From Candidatus Gastranaerophilales bacterium (GTDB lineage Bacteria > Cyanobacteriota > Vampirovibrionia > Gastranaerophilales > Gastranaerophilaceae): a DNA stretch of 45,548 nt. Of this stretch, positions 17,401-24,312 are shown in pieces. The first letter of the stretch is position 1. Each line of letters starts with the position of its first letter. The stretch covers positions 1 to 45,548 of the forward strand of contig CALUYO010000013.1 in the NCBI GenBank assembly GCA_944325005.1. The letters are read 5' to 3'. The position numbers and the translations under genes were made by a program. The notes beneath the pieces were generated by a model. It worked only from the letters and a program-made list of their open reading frames with translations. It had not been told where the DNA came from and ran no database searches.

Positions 17401-17693
17401 TTCCTGATGGAACCTTAACCGCTAACGGGAAAAAATTTAAAACATCAGATATACAAACTGCACTTGAACAAAGTTCCAATGATTTGCTTACAATGCGTAC
17501 AGAAATTATGGGCGGACACTTTAAAGAAGGATTTAATGAGTTAAATGTTTATAATCCTGAAATCAAAGCTATATATATCAGAGATAACAGCACAAACGGA
17601 ACCATTCAGGATATAATGAGCGAAAAATTGCTAAAATATGCACAGGATAACAATATTCCTATTGTCTTCCAGAGAAATAGTATTAATACATAA
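14490..17693 (+). CDS. Large toxin/effector-like protein of unknown function
   Basis: This is a 1067-aa protein that I do not recognise. The start is TTG at 14490, with GAGGG 5 nt before it. Residues 1-260 are hydrophilic, Lys/Asn/Gln-rich. Residues about 268-415 are Gly/Ala-rich and hydrophobic (TVAAGVAIGVATGGTGLVAL and a second block after GGAVGKIAGTAIKG), like glycine-zipper segments of polymorphic toxins. A Thr/Ser/Pro linker (about 425-480, with an in-frame hexamer repeat) leads to a C-terminal half with no motif I know, including a Tyr/Asn/Gly-rich stretch near 880-920. There is no Sec signal peptide. The layout suggests a secreted or contact-delivered protein, but this is inference only. 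Confidence 0.8.
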   Translation: MGIQINKQSIEEYRTKHNLGKNISDEQIISIMNGKKYPTTEKTSTDNGTSIFQNKTNSPQSKELQSLGYINNKDAGKKIKSQNGKTYTIVGEATNGRKIVKDTSGQLQVMSHDNKILNKSYVVNSNKKAIANAQNKAVQKNTIMSLNKHLKTAEQAFEKQMAEDGWAGDLADGISVLWGSDNRASKVEKDLKNYKQNLSNLQKAAAKGDKEFNAQFKKMFGIDYNQNAVNTYLKDPTEENYQKAFGTKINIMQRVQKYNESQQTGAAIVKTGATVAAGVAIGVATGGTGLVALGAAAAATTASSVAINASDRLTSETGLKDGEMTQIMKDAAWDGASVLAGGAVGKIAGTAIKGATTGAKTARAVVNTAGDTAMGAAQEYAETGHVSATGTALNAALGSVGIAAETGTLNKVGQKLKGSISPEHGNTSTSTSASTPKTDNTVVQTIDTPPVSTQTTSDTPQIKNTQPNDKTIDTSKEFQSNIQFSDSEKKAFTRVKNGDAIQEILNNIAQKINDGETPTINLKKAAIKEVAEKHGLRQMELNIETGIVLGDLSKVDASWKNLNDAIQTDNPGPEVLKGIEIFKQNKNLTSSNVTPSKTPTLQAESDKITQFRGTSLEVLPEGTTFLNGIMSNIENTEKYLKNADLTNESVRESFTNILENDFPGFKFNPKSKTTLNQLQQLLNHPEYNNLSDANKTIAKLSILKDSGIDPTALQSKYKASIALKRRIEDIEYCLQGNQKGAAALYHKGDYETFKILNDIKTSSKTDIAAADAIKQKADSNGHIMVQQSHIINKNKIPVHQISKNGNIYNVRVIDLTDKKVLANLEQYGFGSGATADNLRLTVHMNDGFNQAPQQTIGRMRNSSELNLSATLTDGKNHLYGDMQYGVVLDYDQGALSYASNYAAGTGFTKNRSSFSSDKLGESASSADHFIRDRFIENMKKNGSEITTDDYNAISALFKDHKMTVEQMNNLFPDGTLTANGKKFKTSDIQTALEQSSNDLLTMRTEIMGGHFKEGFNELNVYNPEIKAIYIRDNSTNGTIQDIMSEKLLKYAQDNNIPIVFQRNSINT
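15766..15796 (+). repeat. In-frame hexanucleotide microsatellite
   Basis: Three ACATCT units followed by a variant GCATCT unit encode a Thr-Ser-rich linker in the 1067-aa protein. Slippage here would change the linker by two residues without breaking the frame. Confidence 0.6.
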
Positions 17694-17749
17694 AAACTAC
17701 ATAGAAATCATAAAATATATTTTAACTTTTGTAACATTATACAATAGAA

Positions 17750-17777
17750 TTAGTCCTTTAGGATTATATTTTTTACC
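17750..17777 (+). terminator. Weak terminator after the 1067-aa gene
   Basis: TAGTCC and GGATTA pair across a short loop and are followed by TATATTTTTT. The stem is only 6-7 bp. Confidence 0.4.
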
Positions 17778-17854
17778 CTTTTGTGGTATAAATATTATAT
17801 AAGAAAGAATTATAGTTATATAATAATTCGTTTAAATGAGATATGGAGGCAAAA

Positions 17855-19573
17855 ATGTCAGTAGGACAATTCGTATTTATGTTACACAGCCACCTTCCTT
17901 ATTACAGAAAAGCCGGTATGTGGCCTTTTGGAGAAGAAAATCTTTATGAATGTATGGCAGAAACATATATTCCACTGTTAAATGCTATCTCCGAACTTTA
18001 TGATGAAGGTATTAAAGCAAAATTAACTGTTGGTATTACACCAATCTTAGCAGAACAACTTAACGATGAACACCTGAAACACGGGTTTGTCAAATATGTT
18101 GACTCCAGAATAGCACAGGTATCAAAAGATTTGGAAAGATATCCTGATCCCAAAGTTGCTCATTCTCAACACTTAAAATACCTCGCAAAATATTACTTTG
18201 ATTGGTTCTCTAACATCAAAGATTCCTTTGTAAACAAATACGGAATGGACCTTATAGGACAATTCAAAAAATTTCAGGATTTGGGCTGTATCGAAATTAC
18301 AACTTCCGGGGCTACTCACGGTTTTTCACCGCTTTTAGCAACTGACAGCAACTTGAATGCACAATTTAAAGTTGGCTCTGATACAACCAAAAGATTATTC
18401 GGGAAAAAAGCTTGTGGTTGCTGGCTCCCGGAATGTGCATACAGACAAGGTTATGAATATGTCGGGAAAGATGGTAAAAAACACTGGAGACCTGCTATTG
18501 AAGTAACCCTTCAAAATAATGACATTGAATACTTCTTTACTGAATCTCACGTAATTGAAGGTGGTAATTCAATTGGTAACAGACGCGTAATAGGCGTTTA
18601 CGGGAATATTGAATACATTCCTTTACCCGAACGTCCGGCCACAGGTTATGACACATATTCCGCATACTGGCTTCCTGATGCGCAGGTAGCTGTTATGGGT
18701 AGAAACGACAGAGCCGGTTATCAGGTATGGTCGGCAGCTGATGGATATCCGGGAGATGGAGTATTTAGAGAATTCCACAAAAAAGACGATAAATCAGGAA
18801 TGCACTACTGGAGAATTACTTCTCCAACAACAGATTTAGGCGATAAAATGCTTTATGACCCTGTTCTGGCGTTAAATAAAGTTAACGAAAACTCTGACCA
18901 CTATACAACATTAATTTACCACATGCTTAACGACTACAAAAAAGCAACAGGTAAAGAAGGGCTGGTAATGGTATCCTTTGATACTGAACTTTTCGGACAC
19001 TGGTGGTTTGAAGGTGTTGAATTTATTAAACAGGTAATCAAAAAATTCGCAACTTACCTTCCTGAAGTTGAAAGAATGACTGCTGGTGAGTATATTCATT
19101 CACATCCTCCGAAAGAAGCAATACAAATTCCGGAAAGTTCATGGGGACAAGGCGGGCACTTCTATGTATGGAACAACCATTTAACAGAATGGATGTGGCC
19201 TATAATTCATGCCTGCGAAAAACGTATAAATGCCATAGCAGACAAATATCCAGAAATTCCGGCAGATAAACTTTTACATAGAGCCCTAAATCAAATGGCA
19301 AGAGAAAATCTGTTATTGCAAAGTTCTGATTGGCCTTTCTTAATCACAACATGGCAGGCAAAAGATTACGCAACTGACAGATTCAGAGAACATGTTGACA
19401 GATTTGAAACAATCTGTGATATGATCGAAAGCGGTAATATTAATGAAACAAAACTCCAAGAAATTGAAAGTATTGATAACTGCTTTCCTGTAATTGATTA
19501 CAGAGTATATCAGTCAATTGAAGAAGGTGTTATCCCTCAACAATCTGCAAAATTAGCACCGCTTTATAATTAA
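17855..19573 (+). CDS. GH57 1,4-alpha-glucan branching enzyme
   Basis: This is a 572-aa GH57 protein. Conserved motifs are HSHLPYYR (residue 11 on), SGATHGFSPLL, GCWLPECAY with the probable nucleophile E193, and FDTELFGHWWFEG with the probable acid D376, then WGQGGHFYVW. This set fits GH57 branching enzymes (EC 2.4.1.18), which make alpha-1,6 branches in glycogen, rather than GH57 amylases. The ATG at 17855 is 5 nt after GGAGG; an earlier in-frame ATG at 17843 lacks such a site. It is monocistronic with a strong terminator. It implies glycogen storage, although no other glycogen gene is here. Confidence 0.9.
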   Translation: MSVGQFVFMLHSHLPYYRKAGMWPFGEENLYECMAETYIPLLNAISELYDEGIKAKLTVGITPILAEQLNDEHLKHGFVKYVDSRIAQVSKDLERYPDPKVAHSQHLKYLAKYYFDWFSNIKDSFVNKYGMDLIGQFKKFQDLGCIEITTSGATHGFSPLLATDSNLNAQFKVGSDTTKRLFGKKACGCWLPECAYRQGYEYVGKDGKKHWRPAIEVTLQNNDIEYFFTESHVIEGGNSIGNRRVIGVYGNIEYIPLPERPATGYDTYSAYWLPDAQVAVMGRNDRAGYQVWSAADGYPGDGVFREFHKKDDKSGMHYWRITSPTTDLGDKMLYDPVLALNKVNENSDHYTTLIYHMLNDYKKATGKEGLVMVSFDTELFGHWWFEGVEFIKQVIKKFATYLPEVERMTAGEYIHSHPPKEAIQIPESSWGQGGHFYVWNNHLTEWMWPIIHACEKRINAIADKYPEIPADKLLHRALNQMARENLLLQSSDWPFLITTWQAKDYATDRFREHVDRFETICDMIESGNINETKLQEIESIDNCFPVIDYRVYQSIEEGVIPQQSAKLAPLYN

Positions 19574-19584
19574 TATTTATAAAT

Positions 19585-19614
19585 AAAAAGCCCTGAATTA
19601 ATTCAGGGCTTTTT
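19585..19614 (+). terminator. Strong terminator of the GH57 gene
   Basis: A perfect 15-bp inverted repeat, AAAAAGCCCTGAATT/AATTCAGGGCTTTTT, lies 12 nt past the stop. Confidence 0.9.
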
Positions 19615-19639
19615 ATTTTAAAAAATTTTGAAAAAGCCC

Positions 19640-19668
19640 TTGCAAAAAAAAAATCAGCATATTATAAT
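19640..19668 (+). promoter_or_regulatory. Promoter of tRNA-Asp
   Basis: TTGCAA (19640-19645), 17 nt, TATAAT (19663-19668), 35 nt upstream of the mature tRNA 5' end. Confidence 0.75.
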
Positions 19669-19703
19669 AAAACTTGTCAAAAGACATTGAAAAAAAGGAA
19701 TAT

Positions 19704-19781
19704 GGGAGCGTAGCTCAGTTTGGTTAGAGCGCATGCCTGTCACGCATGAGGTCGCGAGTTCGAGCCTCGTCGTTCCCGCCA
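19704..19781 (+). tRNA. tRNA-Asp (GTC anticodon)
   Basis: A full cloverleaf: acceptor GGGAGCG/CGTTCCC, D arm with TAGCTCAGTTTGGTTAGAGC, anticodon loop CTGTCAC, and T arm AGTTCGAGCCT. CCA is encoded at the 3' end, unlike the tRNA-Trp in this window. Confidence 0.96.
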
Positions 19782-19786
19782 TTTTA

Positions 19787-19810
19787 AGAGGGTTTAAGAC
19801 CCTCTTTTTT
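19787..19810 (+). terminator. Terminator after tRNA-Asp
   Basis: AGAGGGT and ACCCTCT pair around TTAAG, followed by a T run, just after the tRNA. Confidence 0.85.
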
Positions 19811-19851
19811 AATTGTAATTAAAAAAATTATGCATTATTTGTATATATTTT

Positions 19852-19971
19852 AAAGTCCGTTTTGGTAGGAAGTTTTTTAGGTCGGTTGGTCATACTTGCC
19901 TAACAACACTAAATATCAGCCGTCGGTAACTGCTTGAATATAAAAAATCAAACTGGATGAAATCGGACTTT
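19852..19971 (+). ncRNA. Candidate structured RNA of unknown class
   Basis: The ends of this 120-nt non-coding segment pair perfectly: AAAGTCCG (19852-19859) with CGGACTTT (19964-19971). Inside, CGGTTGGT (19883-19890) pairs with ATCAGCCG (19915-19922) and AGTTT with AAACT, giving nested helices. TTAGG and CCTAA could make a further, pseudoknot-like contact. TATATT at 19844-19849 is placed to start a plus-strand transcript near 19855, but the -35 is poor, and a minus-strand -10 exists at 19991-19986. It does not match the cores I know for 6S, SRP, RNase P or common riboswitches. Confidence 0.35.
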
Positions 19972-20047
19972 ATTAGGACTTGAAATTATAAAGAATATCT
20001 TTTAATCAGGTTAAAACTCAAAACATCAAAGGAAATTTCGAATTCAA

Positions 20048-20245
20048 TTAATGTTCAATGCTTATCCGCTTGTCCTCCAGCTTTTTTAAATACATTTCCT
20101 TTGTGACAGAAGTACCGCTTTTGGATAAGTCGACCAGTTCTTTGCCGATATTTGTAGCAGCTTCGACGGATTGCTTTTTCGAATATAGACCAACGCGATT
20201 GCCAGCTTTGCGCACTGCAAGCCTTACAAGTTTAGAAATCCTCAT
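20048..20245 (-). CDS. Small basic protein of unknown function
   Basis: The 65-aa frame begins MRISKLVRLAVRKAGNRVGLYSKK; it has a basic amphipathic N-terminus followed by a mixed helical tail ending in KRISIEH. A weak GGAAG lies 11-12 nt upstream of this ATG; the frame stays open to 20308 but adds an unlikely hydrophobic stretch. It is isolated between the possible RNA at 19.85-19.97 kb and the DUF3737 cassette. I do not recognise it, and it could be spurious. Confidence 0.45.
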   Translation of the reverse strand: MRISKLVRLAVRKAGNRVGLYSKKQSVEAATNIGKELVDLSKSGTSVTKEMYLKKLEDKRISIEH

Positions 20246-20533
20246 ACAGTATTTCTTCCATTTTCCCTTTTTTAAATTTATAATTATATAAAGTATTTCA
20301 CTTCTCAAGCATTGTTCAATTATTAAGAGATATAACTTAAATTGTCGAAAATAATCGAACCTTGTGTTCTTTTACAGCAAATTTTATAACTTACAGTATT
20401 ATATGCTTATTAAGCATTACAGGCAATACGACATAAGTATTTGCTATTTTTAGAAAATGCGTAAATAATAAAAATATATAATTTTAAATTAATATGGTTG
20501 GCTGACATAAATACAATATGGAGCGAATTAACT

Positions 20534-21394
20534 ATGACAAAAATTATTTCAAACCAAACATTTGACAAAGAACGTTCTTTGTACAATATAAAAGATACTG
20601 AAGTCCTGAACTGTAAATTTGAGGGACCTGCTGACGGAGAGTCTGTTTTAAAAGAATGCAGAAATTTTTCGGTAAACAAATGTTCTTTTTCTCTCCGCTA
20701 CCCGATGTGGCACGCAAAAAAATTCATGCTGAAAATTTCATCAATGGATGAAAAAACAAGAGCTCCGCTATGGTACTGCAAGAACGGAGAAATATACGAC
20801 TGCGACATTCGGGGAATTAAGAGCCTTAGAGAAGGCAAAAATATCTTTGTTGATAATTGCCATATTGTTTCTCCAGAGTCCGGATGGAGATGTAAAGGAA
20901 TTAAGATTACAAATTCAACAATTGACTCAATGTACTTTTTATTTGAGTCAAAAGATGTTGAGATTGAAAATCTTAATATGACCGGGAAATATTCCTTCCA
21001 GTACATGAAAAATCTTAGTATAAAAAGGTCAAACCTGGATACAAAAGACGCATTCTGGCACAGCAAAAATATTGTTGTTGAAAATTCGGTTGTAAAAGGA
21101 GAATATTTGGGCTGGTTCAGCGAAAACCTGACTTTTATCAACTGTAAAATTATCGGAACACAGCCGTTATGTTACTGCAAAAATTTAAAATTAATCAACT
21201 GCACGATGGAGGATACTGATTTATCTTTTGAGTATTCTGAAGTTGAGGCGGATATCAAAGGTCATATAGCTTCCGTTAAAAATCCTAAGTCGGGAACAAT
21301 TGTTGCAGATTCCGTCGGAAAAATAATTTCCGGAGATGCTATTATGAAATGTAACGGTAATGTTTTTGTACGAGAGCAAAAGCTCTCTGCATAA
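20534..21394 (+). CDS. DUF3737 family right-handed beta-helix protein
   Basis: This is a 286-aa protein of short repeats with conserved turns such as WYCKNGEIYDCDIRG, GKNIFVDNCHI, SKDVEIENLNM, SKNIVVENSVV and CKNLKLINCTM. The 20-residue periodicity matches the parallel beta-helix of DUF3737 proteins, whose function is unknown. The ATG at 20534 is preferred because GGAG lies 10 nt upstream; an upstream TTG frame at 20498 has none. It leads a plus-strand group with an acetyltransferase (9-nt gap), a cupin and a CMD protein. Confidence 0.88.
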   Translation: MTKIISNQTFDKERSLYNIKDTEVLNCKFEGPADGESVLKECRNFSVNKCSFSLRYPMWHAKKFMLKISSMDEKTRAPLWYCKNGEIYDCDIRGIKSLREGKNIFVDNCHIVSPESGWRCKGIKITNSTIDSMYFLFESKDVEIENLNMTGKYSFQYMKNLSIKRSNLDTKDAFWHSKNIVVENSVVKGEYLGWFSENLTFINCKIIGTQPLCYCKNLKLINCTMEDTDLSFEYSEVEADIKGHIASVKNPKSGTIVADSVGKIISGDAIMKCNGNVFVREQKLSA

Positions 21395-21403
21395 AGGGTA
21401 ATT

Positions 21404-21985
21404 ATGAAAACCAATCAAATTAATATGGACGAATTTTATGAACACATGAAAGAAGGCAGAGTTGTAGAACCAGGTTCAGTAACTGCCTCTGCCTTTCATA
21501 AATTCAGTCAGGATGCTTTAAAGATCACGACAGACCTTAATAATAAATACCACACTCCCGAAGAAATCGTAGAAATTTTCTCAAAACTTACAGGGAAACA
21601 TATCGACAGATCTTTCAGGTTGTTTCCACCATTTTATACCGACTGCGGAAAAAATATTACAATCGGGAAAAATGTTTTTATAAATTCATGCTGCAAGTTT
21701 CAGGATCAGGGCGGAATAACAATAGGAGACGGATGTTTAATAGGACATAACGTTATAATAACAACGCTTAATCACGTTGAAGCACCATCTCAAAGACAAT
21801 CAATTCTTCCAAAATCCGTAACAATCGGAAAAAACGTCTGGGTAGGTGCAAATGTTACAATTGTTCCAGGTGTTACAATCGGAGATAACGCAATAATCGG
21901 TGCAGGAAGTGTTGTTGTAAGAGATATACCATCAAACACTGTTGCAGCCGGAACCCCCTGCAAGGTTGTAAAAAATATTGAATAA
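21404..21985 (+). CDS. Sugar O-acetyltransferase (hexapeptide-repeat family)
   Basis: This 193-aa acyltransferase has left-handed beta-helix repeats (ITIGKNVFINSCC, GITIGDGCLIG, VTIGKNVWVGANVTIVPGVTIG), the LNHVE stretch holding the catalytic His, and the family ending GTPCKVVKNI. It resembles maltose/galactoside O-acetyltransferases, which move an acetyl group from acetyl-CoA to a sugar; the exact acceptor cannot be told. The N-terminal 60 residues are mostly helical. It starts 9 nt after the DUF3737 gene. Confidence 0.92.
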   Translation: MKTNQINMDEFYEHMKEGRVVEPGSVTASAFHKFSQDALKITTDLNNKYHTPEEIVEIFSKLTGKHIDRSFRLFPPFYTDCGKNITIGKNVFINSCCKFQDQGGITIGDGCLIGHNVIITTLNHVEAPSQRQSILPKSVTIGKNVWVGANVTIVPGVTIGDNAIIGAGSVVVRDIPSNTVAAGTPCKVVKNIE

Positions 21986-21999
21986 AAGGAGGCAATATA

Positions 22000-22455
22000 A
22001 TGAAAAAATTATTATTAATATTACTGGTACTCATAATAACAGGAGGTAATTTAACTATGGCAAAAGAATTGGGACAACCGTTTGCAAAAGGCGAACTTAA
22101 TCCTTACAGCAAATTTTTTACAGGCACAACACATTTGAATATGCTTGTTACGAAAGATGATGTGTGGAATTCTTCAATCGGTAACGTAACATTTGATGCC
22201 GGAGCAAGGACCAATTGGCACAAGCATTCAGGCGGCCAAATTCTTCTTGTAACGTCAGGAGAAGGCAGATATCAGGAAAAGGGCAAAGAAATCCAAATTC
22301 TAAAAGCCGGTGATGTTGTAAAAATTCCGCCGAATGTTGAACACTGGCACGGAGCAGCACCTAAGAGCGATTTTGCTCATATTTCAATAGAGCCGAATCT
22401 TCCGAACAATCAAACAACATGGCTCGATGCTGTAACTGATGAAGAATACAAGTAA
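22000..22455 (+). CDS. Exported cupin-domain protein
   Basis: This is a 151-aa protein. Residues 1-20 form a signal peptide (LLLILLVLIITGGNLTMA). The rest is a single cupin: motif 1 WHKHSGGQILLVTSGEGRY, motif 2 GDVVKIPPNVEHWHGA, with His ligands for a metal. AAAGGAGG precedes the ATG. Cytosolic relatives would start at the internal MAKELG, so the leader looks like an addition. Such cupins are often paired with CMD proteins, as here, where the next gene begins 8 nt on. Confidence 0.9.
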   Translation: MKKLLLILLVLIITGGNLTMAKELGQPFAKGELNPYSKFFTGTTHLNMLVTKDDVWNSSIGNVTFDAGARTNWHKHSGGQILLVTSGEGRYQEKGKEIQILKAGDVVKIPPNVEHWHGAAPKSDFAHISIEPNLPNNQTTWLDAVTDEEYK

Positions 22456-22463
22456 GGTGATTT

Positions 22464-23309
22464 ATGATACGAAAAATATTGGCGTTATTTATAGCATTAA
22501 TGCTTTCACAAAATTTTATATTTGCGGCAGCAGCGCAAAATGAGGATAAAAACATGACAAGAACAGATATTTGTAAAAAGAATTACAAAATTCTTTTCGG
22601 TGGTGAAGCACTTACACCGACAGGCGACGATCCGGAGATGATGGCAATTTTGCAAAAATATATTTTCGGTGAAGTTTTTACGGTCGGTGAACTTGATATT
22701 AAAACAAGAGAATTAATAACAGTTACTTCTCTTGCAGTTCAGCAGACTTTACCGCAGTTGAAAGCTCATATTAATGGCGCATTGAACGCAGGCGCAACCC
22801 CGATTGAATTAAGAGAAGCAATTTACCAGCTTGCTCCGTTTATCGGATTTCCAAAAACTTTGAATGCTTTAGGAGTATTAAATGAAGTGTTTAAAGAAAG
22901 GGGAATTGAAACACCCCTTAAATCAACTGCAACCGCTAAAGAAGAAGAACGTTATCAAAAAGGTTTTGAAATTCAAAATCCTTTATACGGCGATGAAATA
23001 AAACAGTCAATGGAAGGACTTCCTGATGATATGGGGGCTGATGTTGCAAGATTTTTAACAGAAGTCTGCTTCGGCGATTTTTATACAAGAGAGGGACTTG
23101 ATGTTAAAACAAGAGAATTACTGTTTGTTTCCGCTCTTGTCACAACAGGCAATACAACGACTTTAAAAAGCCATATTAAAGGTAATTTAAAGGCTGGCAA
23201 TTCAAATGAAACAGTAACTGCCACAATAGTTCAATGCCTGCCATATGTAGGATTTCCGAATACATTGGCTGCACTCAGAACATTAAAAGAAGTCTTGAGA
23301 GAAAAATAA
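22464..23309 (+). CDS. Exported double carboxymuconolactone-decarboxylase-like protein
   Basis: This 281-aa protein has a signal peptide (1-22, ending FIFAAAAQ) and two CMD/AhpD-like domains, about 45-150 and 175-278. Each has the pattern F-x-x-V/D-x-x-T/LDIKTRELxxVxxL followed by LKxHIxGxLxAG and PFIGFP or PYVGFP. Neither shows the CxxC of peroxidase-active AhpD, so activity is unclear. The internal MTRTDICKKNYKILFGG resembles the natural start of cytosolic relatives. It ends the cassette and is followed by a strong terminator. Confidence 0.9.
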   Translation: MIRKILALFIALMLSQNFIFAAAAQNEDKNMTRTDICKKNYKILFGGEALTPTGDDPEMMAILQKYIFGEVFTVGELDIKTRELITVTSLAVQQTLPQLKAHINGALNAGATPIELREAIYQLAPFIGFPKTLNALGVLNEVFKERGIETPLKSTATAKEEERYQKGFEIQNPLYGDEIKQSMEGLPDDMGADVARFLTEVCFGDFYTREGLDVKTRELLFVSALVTTGNTTTLKSHIKGNLKAGNSNETVTATIVQCLPYVGFPNTLAALRTLKEVLREK

Positions 23310-23321
23310 AACAACTCAAAT

Positions 23322-23362
23322 AAAAAAGAAGAAGGTATAAACATATATACCTTCTTCTTTTT
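23322..23362. terminator. Bidirectional terminator between convergent genes
   Basis: AAAAAGAAGAAGGTATA pairs with TATACCTTCTTCTTTTT around a short loop, located between the CMD gene (plus) and the beta-lactamase gene (minus). Confidence 0.85.
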
Positions 23363-23366
23363 ATGC

Positions 23367-24245
23367 TCAATAAAAATATTCATAAACAACTCTTGATATT
23401 TCACTGATTATACCCGCATTGTCTTTATCTGACATTTTTGAGTTCGATATCATAACTGCAATATAATAACTTGTACCATCAGGAGAGATAACATAACCGG
23501 CATCATTATCTGCAATTTTTATTCCGTCTGAAGTACGTGAAGAAGAACCGGTCTTATGAGCAACAATAAAATTTTTAGGCAAACCGCTTTTTAATTTATC
23601 TTCTCCGGTAGTTGTTTTAAACATAATAACATCTAAAAATTTTTTTGAATCTTGTGATAAAAAATCACTTTCCCGTATAAATTTCATCAACCTTGCAATA
23701 TCTGCAGGGTATGCTTTGTTTAAATATTGTTTTTTAATATCCAGATTCATTTCCCTTTCATTAAAGAATATCTCTATATTATTAAAACCTATATTATGAA
23801 TAAAATTATTTAACTCATTTGTTCCTCCGGAATAAGAAATTAAGATATCACAGGCATTATTATCACTTTGAGAAACAGAATATTCCAACAATTCTTTTAT
23901 ACTAATTCTAAAAGGGAAAGTTGTATATTTTTTTAACATCGGGCTATACAATTCTGTTTCAATCATATCTTTTCTCACGGTTATCGTTTCATCAAGAGAA
24001 ATTTTTTCGTCCTCTAGTTTCTTTAAAACTTTTAGAGCTACACAATATTTAAAAACACTTAAAAGAGGTTGTTTTTTATCTCCTGCTATCCAAATTTTAT
24101 TATTTTTTATAACTGCTATACCAATCTGTGCATCTTTATTTTTCAAAAATTTGTTAAGTTTATAAGATAGAGAATTAATATAAATATTGATTCCTGCAAA
24201 AAATATTATTATAGAAAATATCAACCATATTTTTACTTTAGACAT
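23367..24245 (-). CDS. Class A beta-lactamase, subclass A2-like
   Basis: This is a 292-aa serine beta-lactamase. An N-terminal hydrophobic segment (6-25) serves as signal or anchor; there is no lipobox. Active-site motifs are S63-V-F-K66, SDN (127-129), the omega-loop EREM (163-166) and KTG (231-233). SVFK, SDNNACD, an E-x-E-M omega loop and KTGSSxR followed by ADNDAG are typical of the CfxA/CepA/CblA/PER/VEB group (A2). ATG 24245 is chosen: a TATCAT -10 ends exactly 6 nt before it, so the mRNA would be leaderless. The frame extends to 24296 but adds nothing family-like. A CTAACA repeat pair covers its -35 region. Confidence 0.93.
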   Translation of the reverse strand: MSKVKIWLIFSIIIFFAGINIYINSLSYKLNKFLKNKDAQIGIAVIKNNKIWIAGDKKQPLLSVFKYCVALKVLKKLEDEKISLDETITVRKDMIETELYSPMLKKYTTFPFRISIKELLEYSVSQSDNNACDILISYSGGTNELNNFIHNIGFNNIEIFFNEREMNLDIKKQYLNKAYPADIARLMKFIRESDFLSQDSKKFLDVIMFKTTTGEDKLKSGLPKNFIVAHKTGSSSRTSDGIKIADNDAGYVISPDGTSYYIAVMISNSKMSDKDNAGIISEISRVVYEYFY

Positions 24246-24251
24246 AAATAT

Positions 24252-24291
24252 ATGATAACAAAAAATACTCAGGTCTAACAAAAAACTAACA
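24252..24291 (-). promoter_or_regulatory. Direct-repeat operator and promoter of the beta-lactamase gene
   Basis: On the minus strand TGTTAG (24291-24286), 5 nt, TGTTAG (24280-24275), then 17 nt, TATCAT (24257-24252). The 11-bp period is that of OmpR/PhoB-family boxes, and the second repeat takes the place of the -35, a standard activator arrangement. Read on the plus strand it is CTAACA-N5-CTAACA, 22 nt upstream of the phosphoesterase ATG. Confidence 0.6.
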
Positions 24292-24312
24292 AACATTTTC
24301 TACATTTAAATT

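Noticed and set aside
19852-19971. 6S RNA, SRP RNA or known riboswitch
   Set aside because: None of the conserved cores of these classes can be found; kept only as an unassigned candidate.
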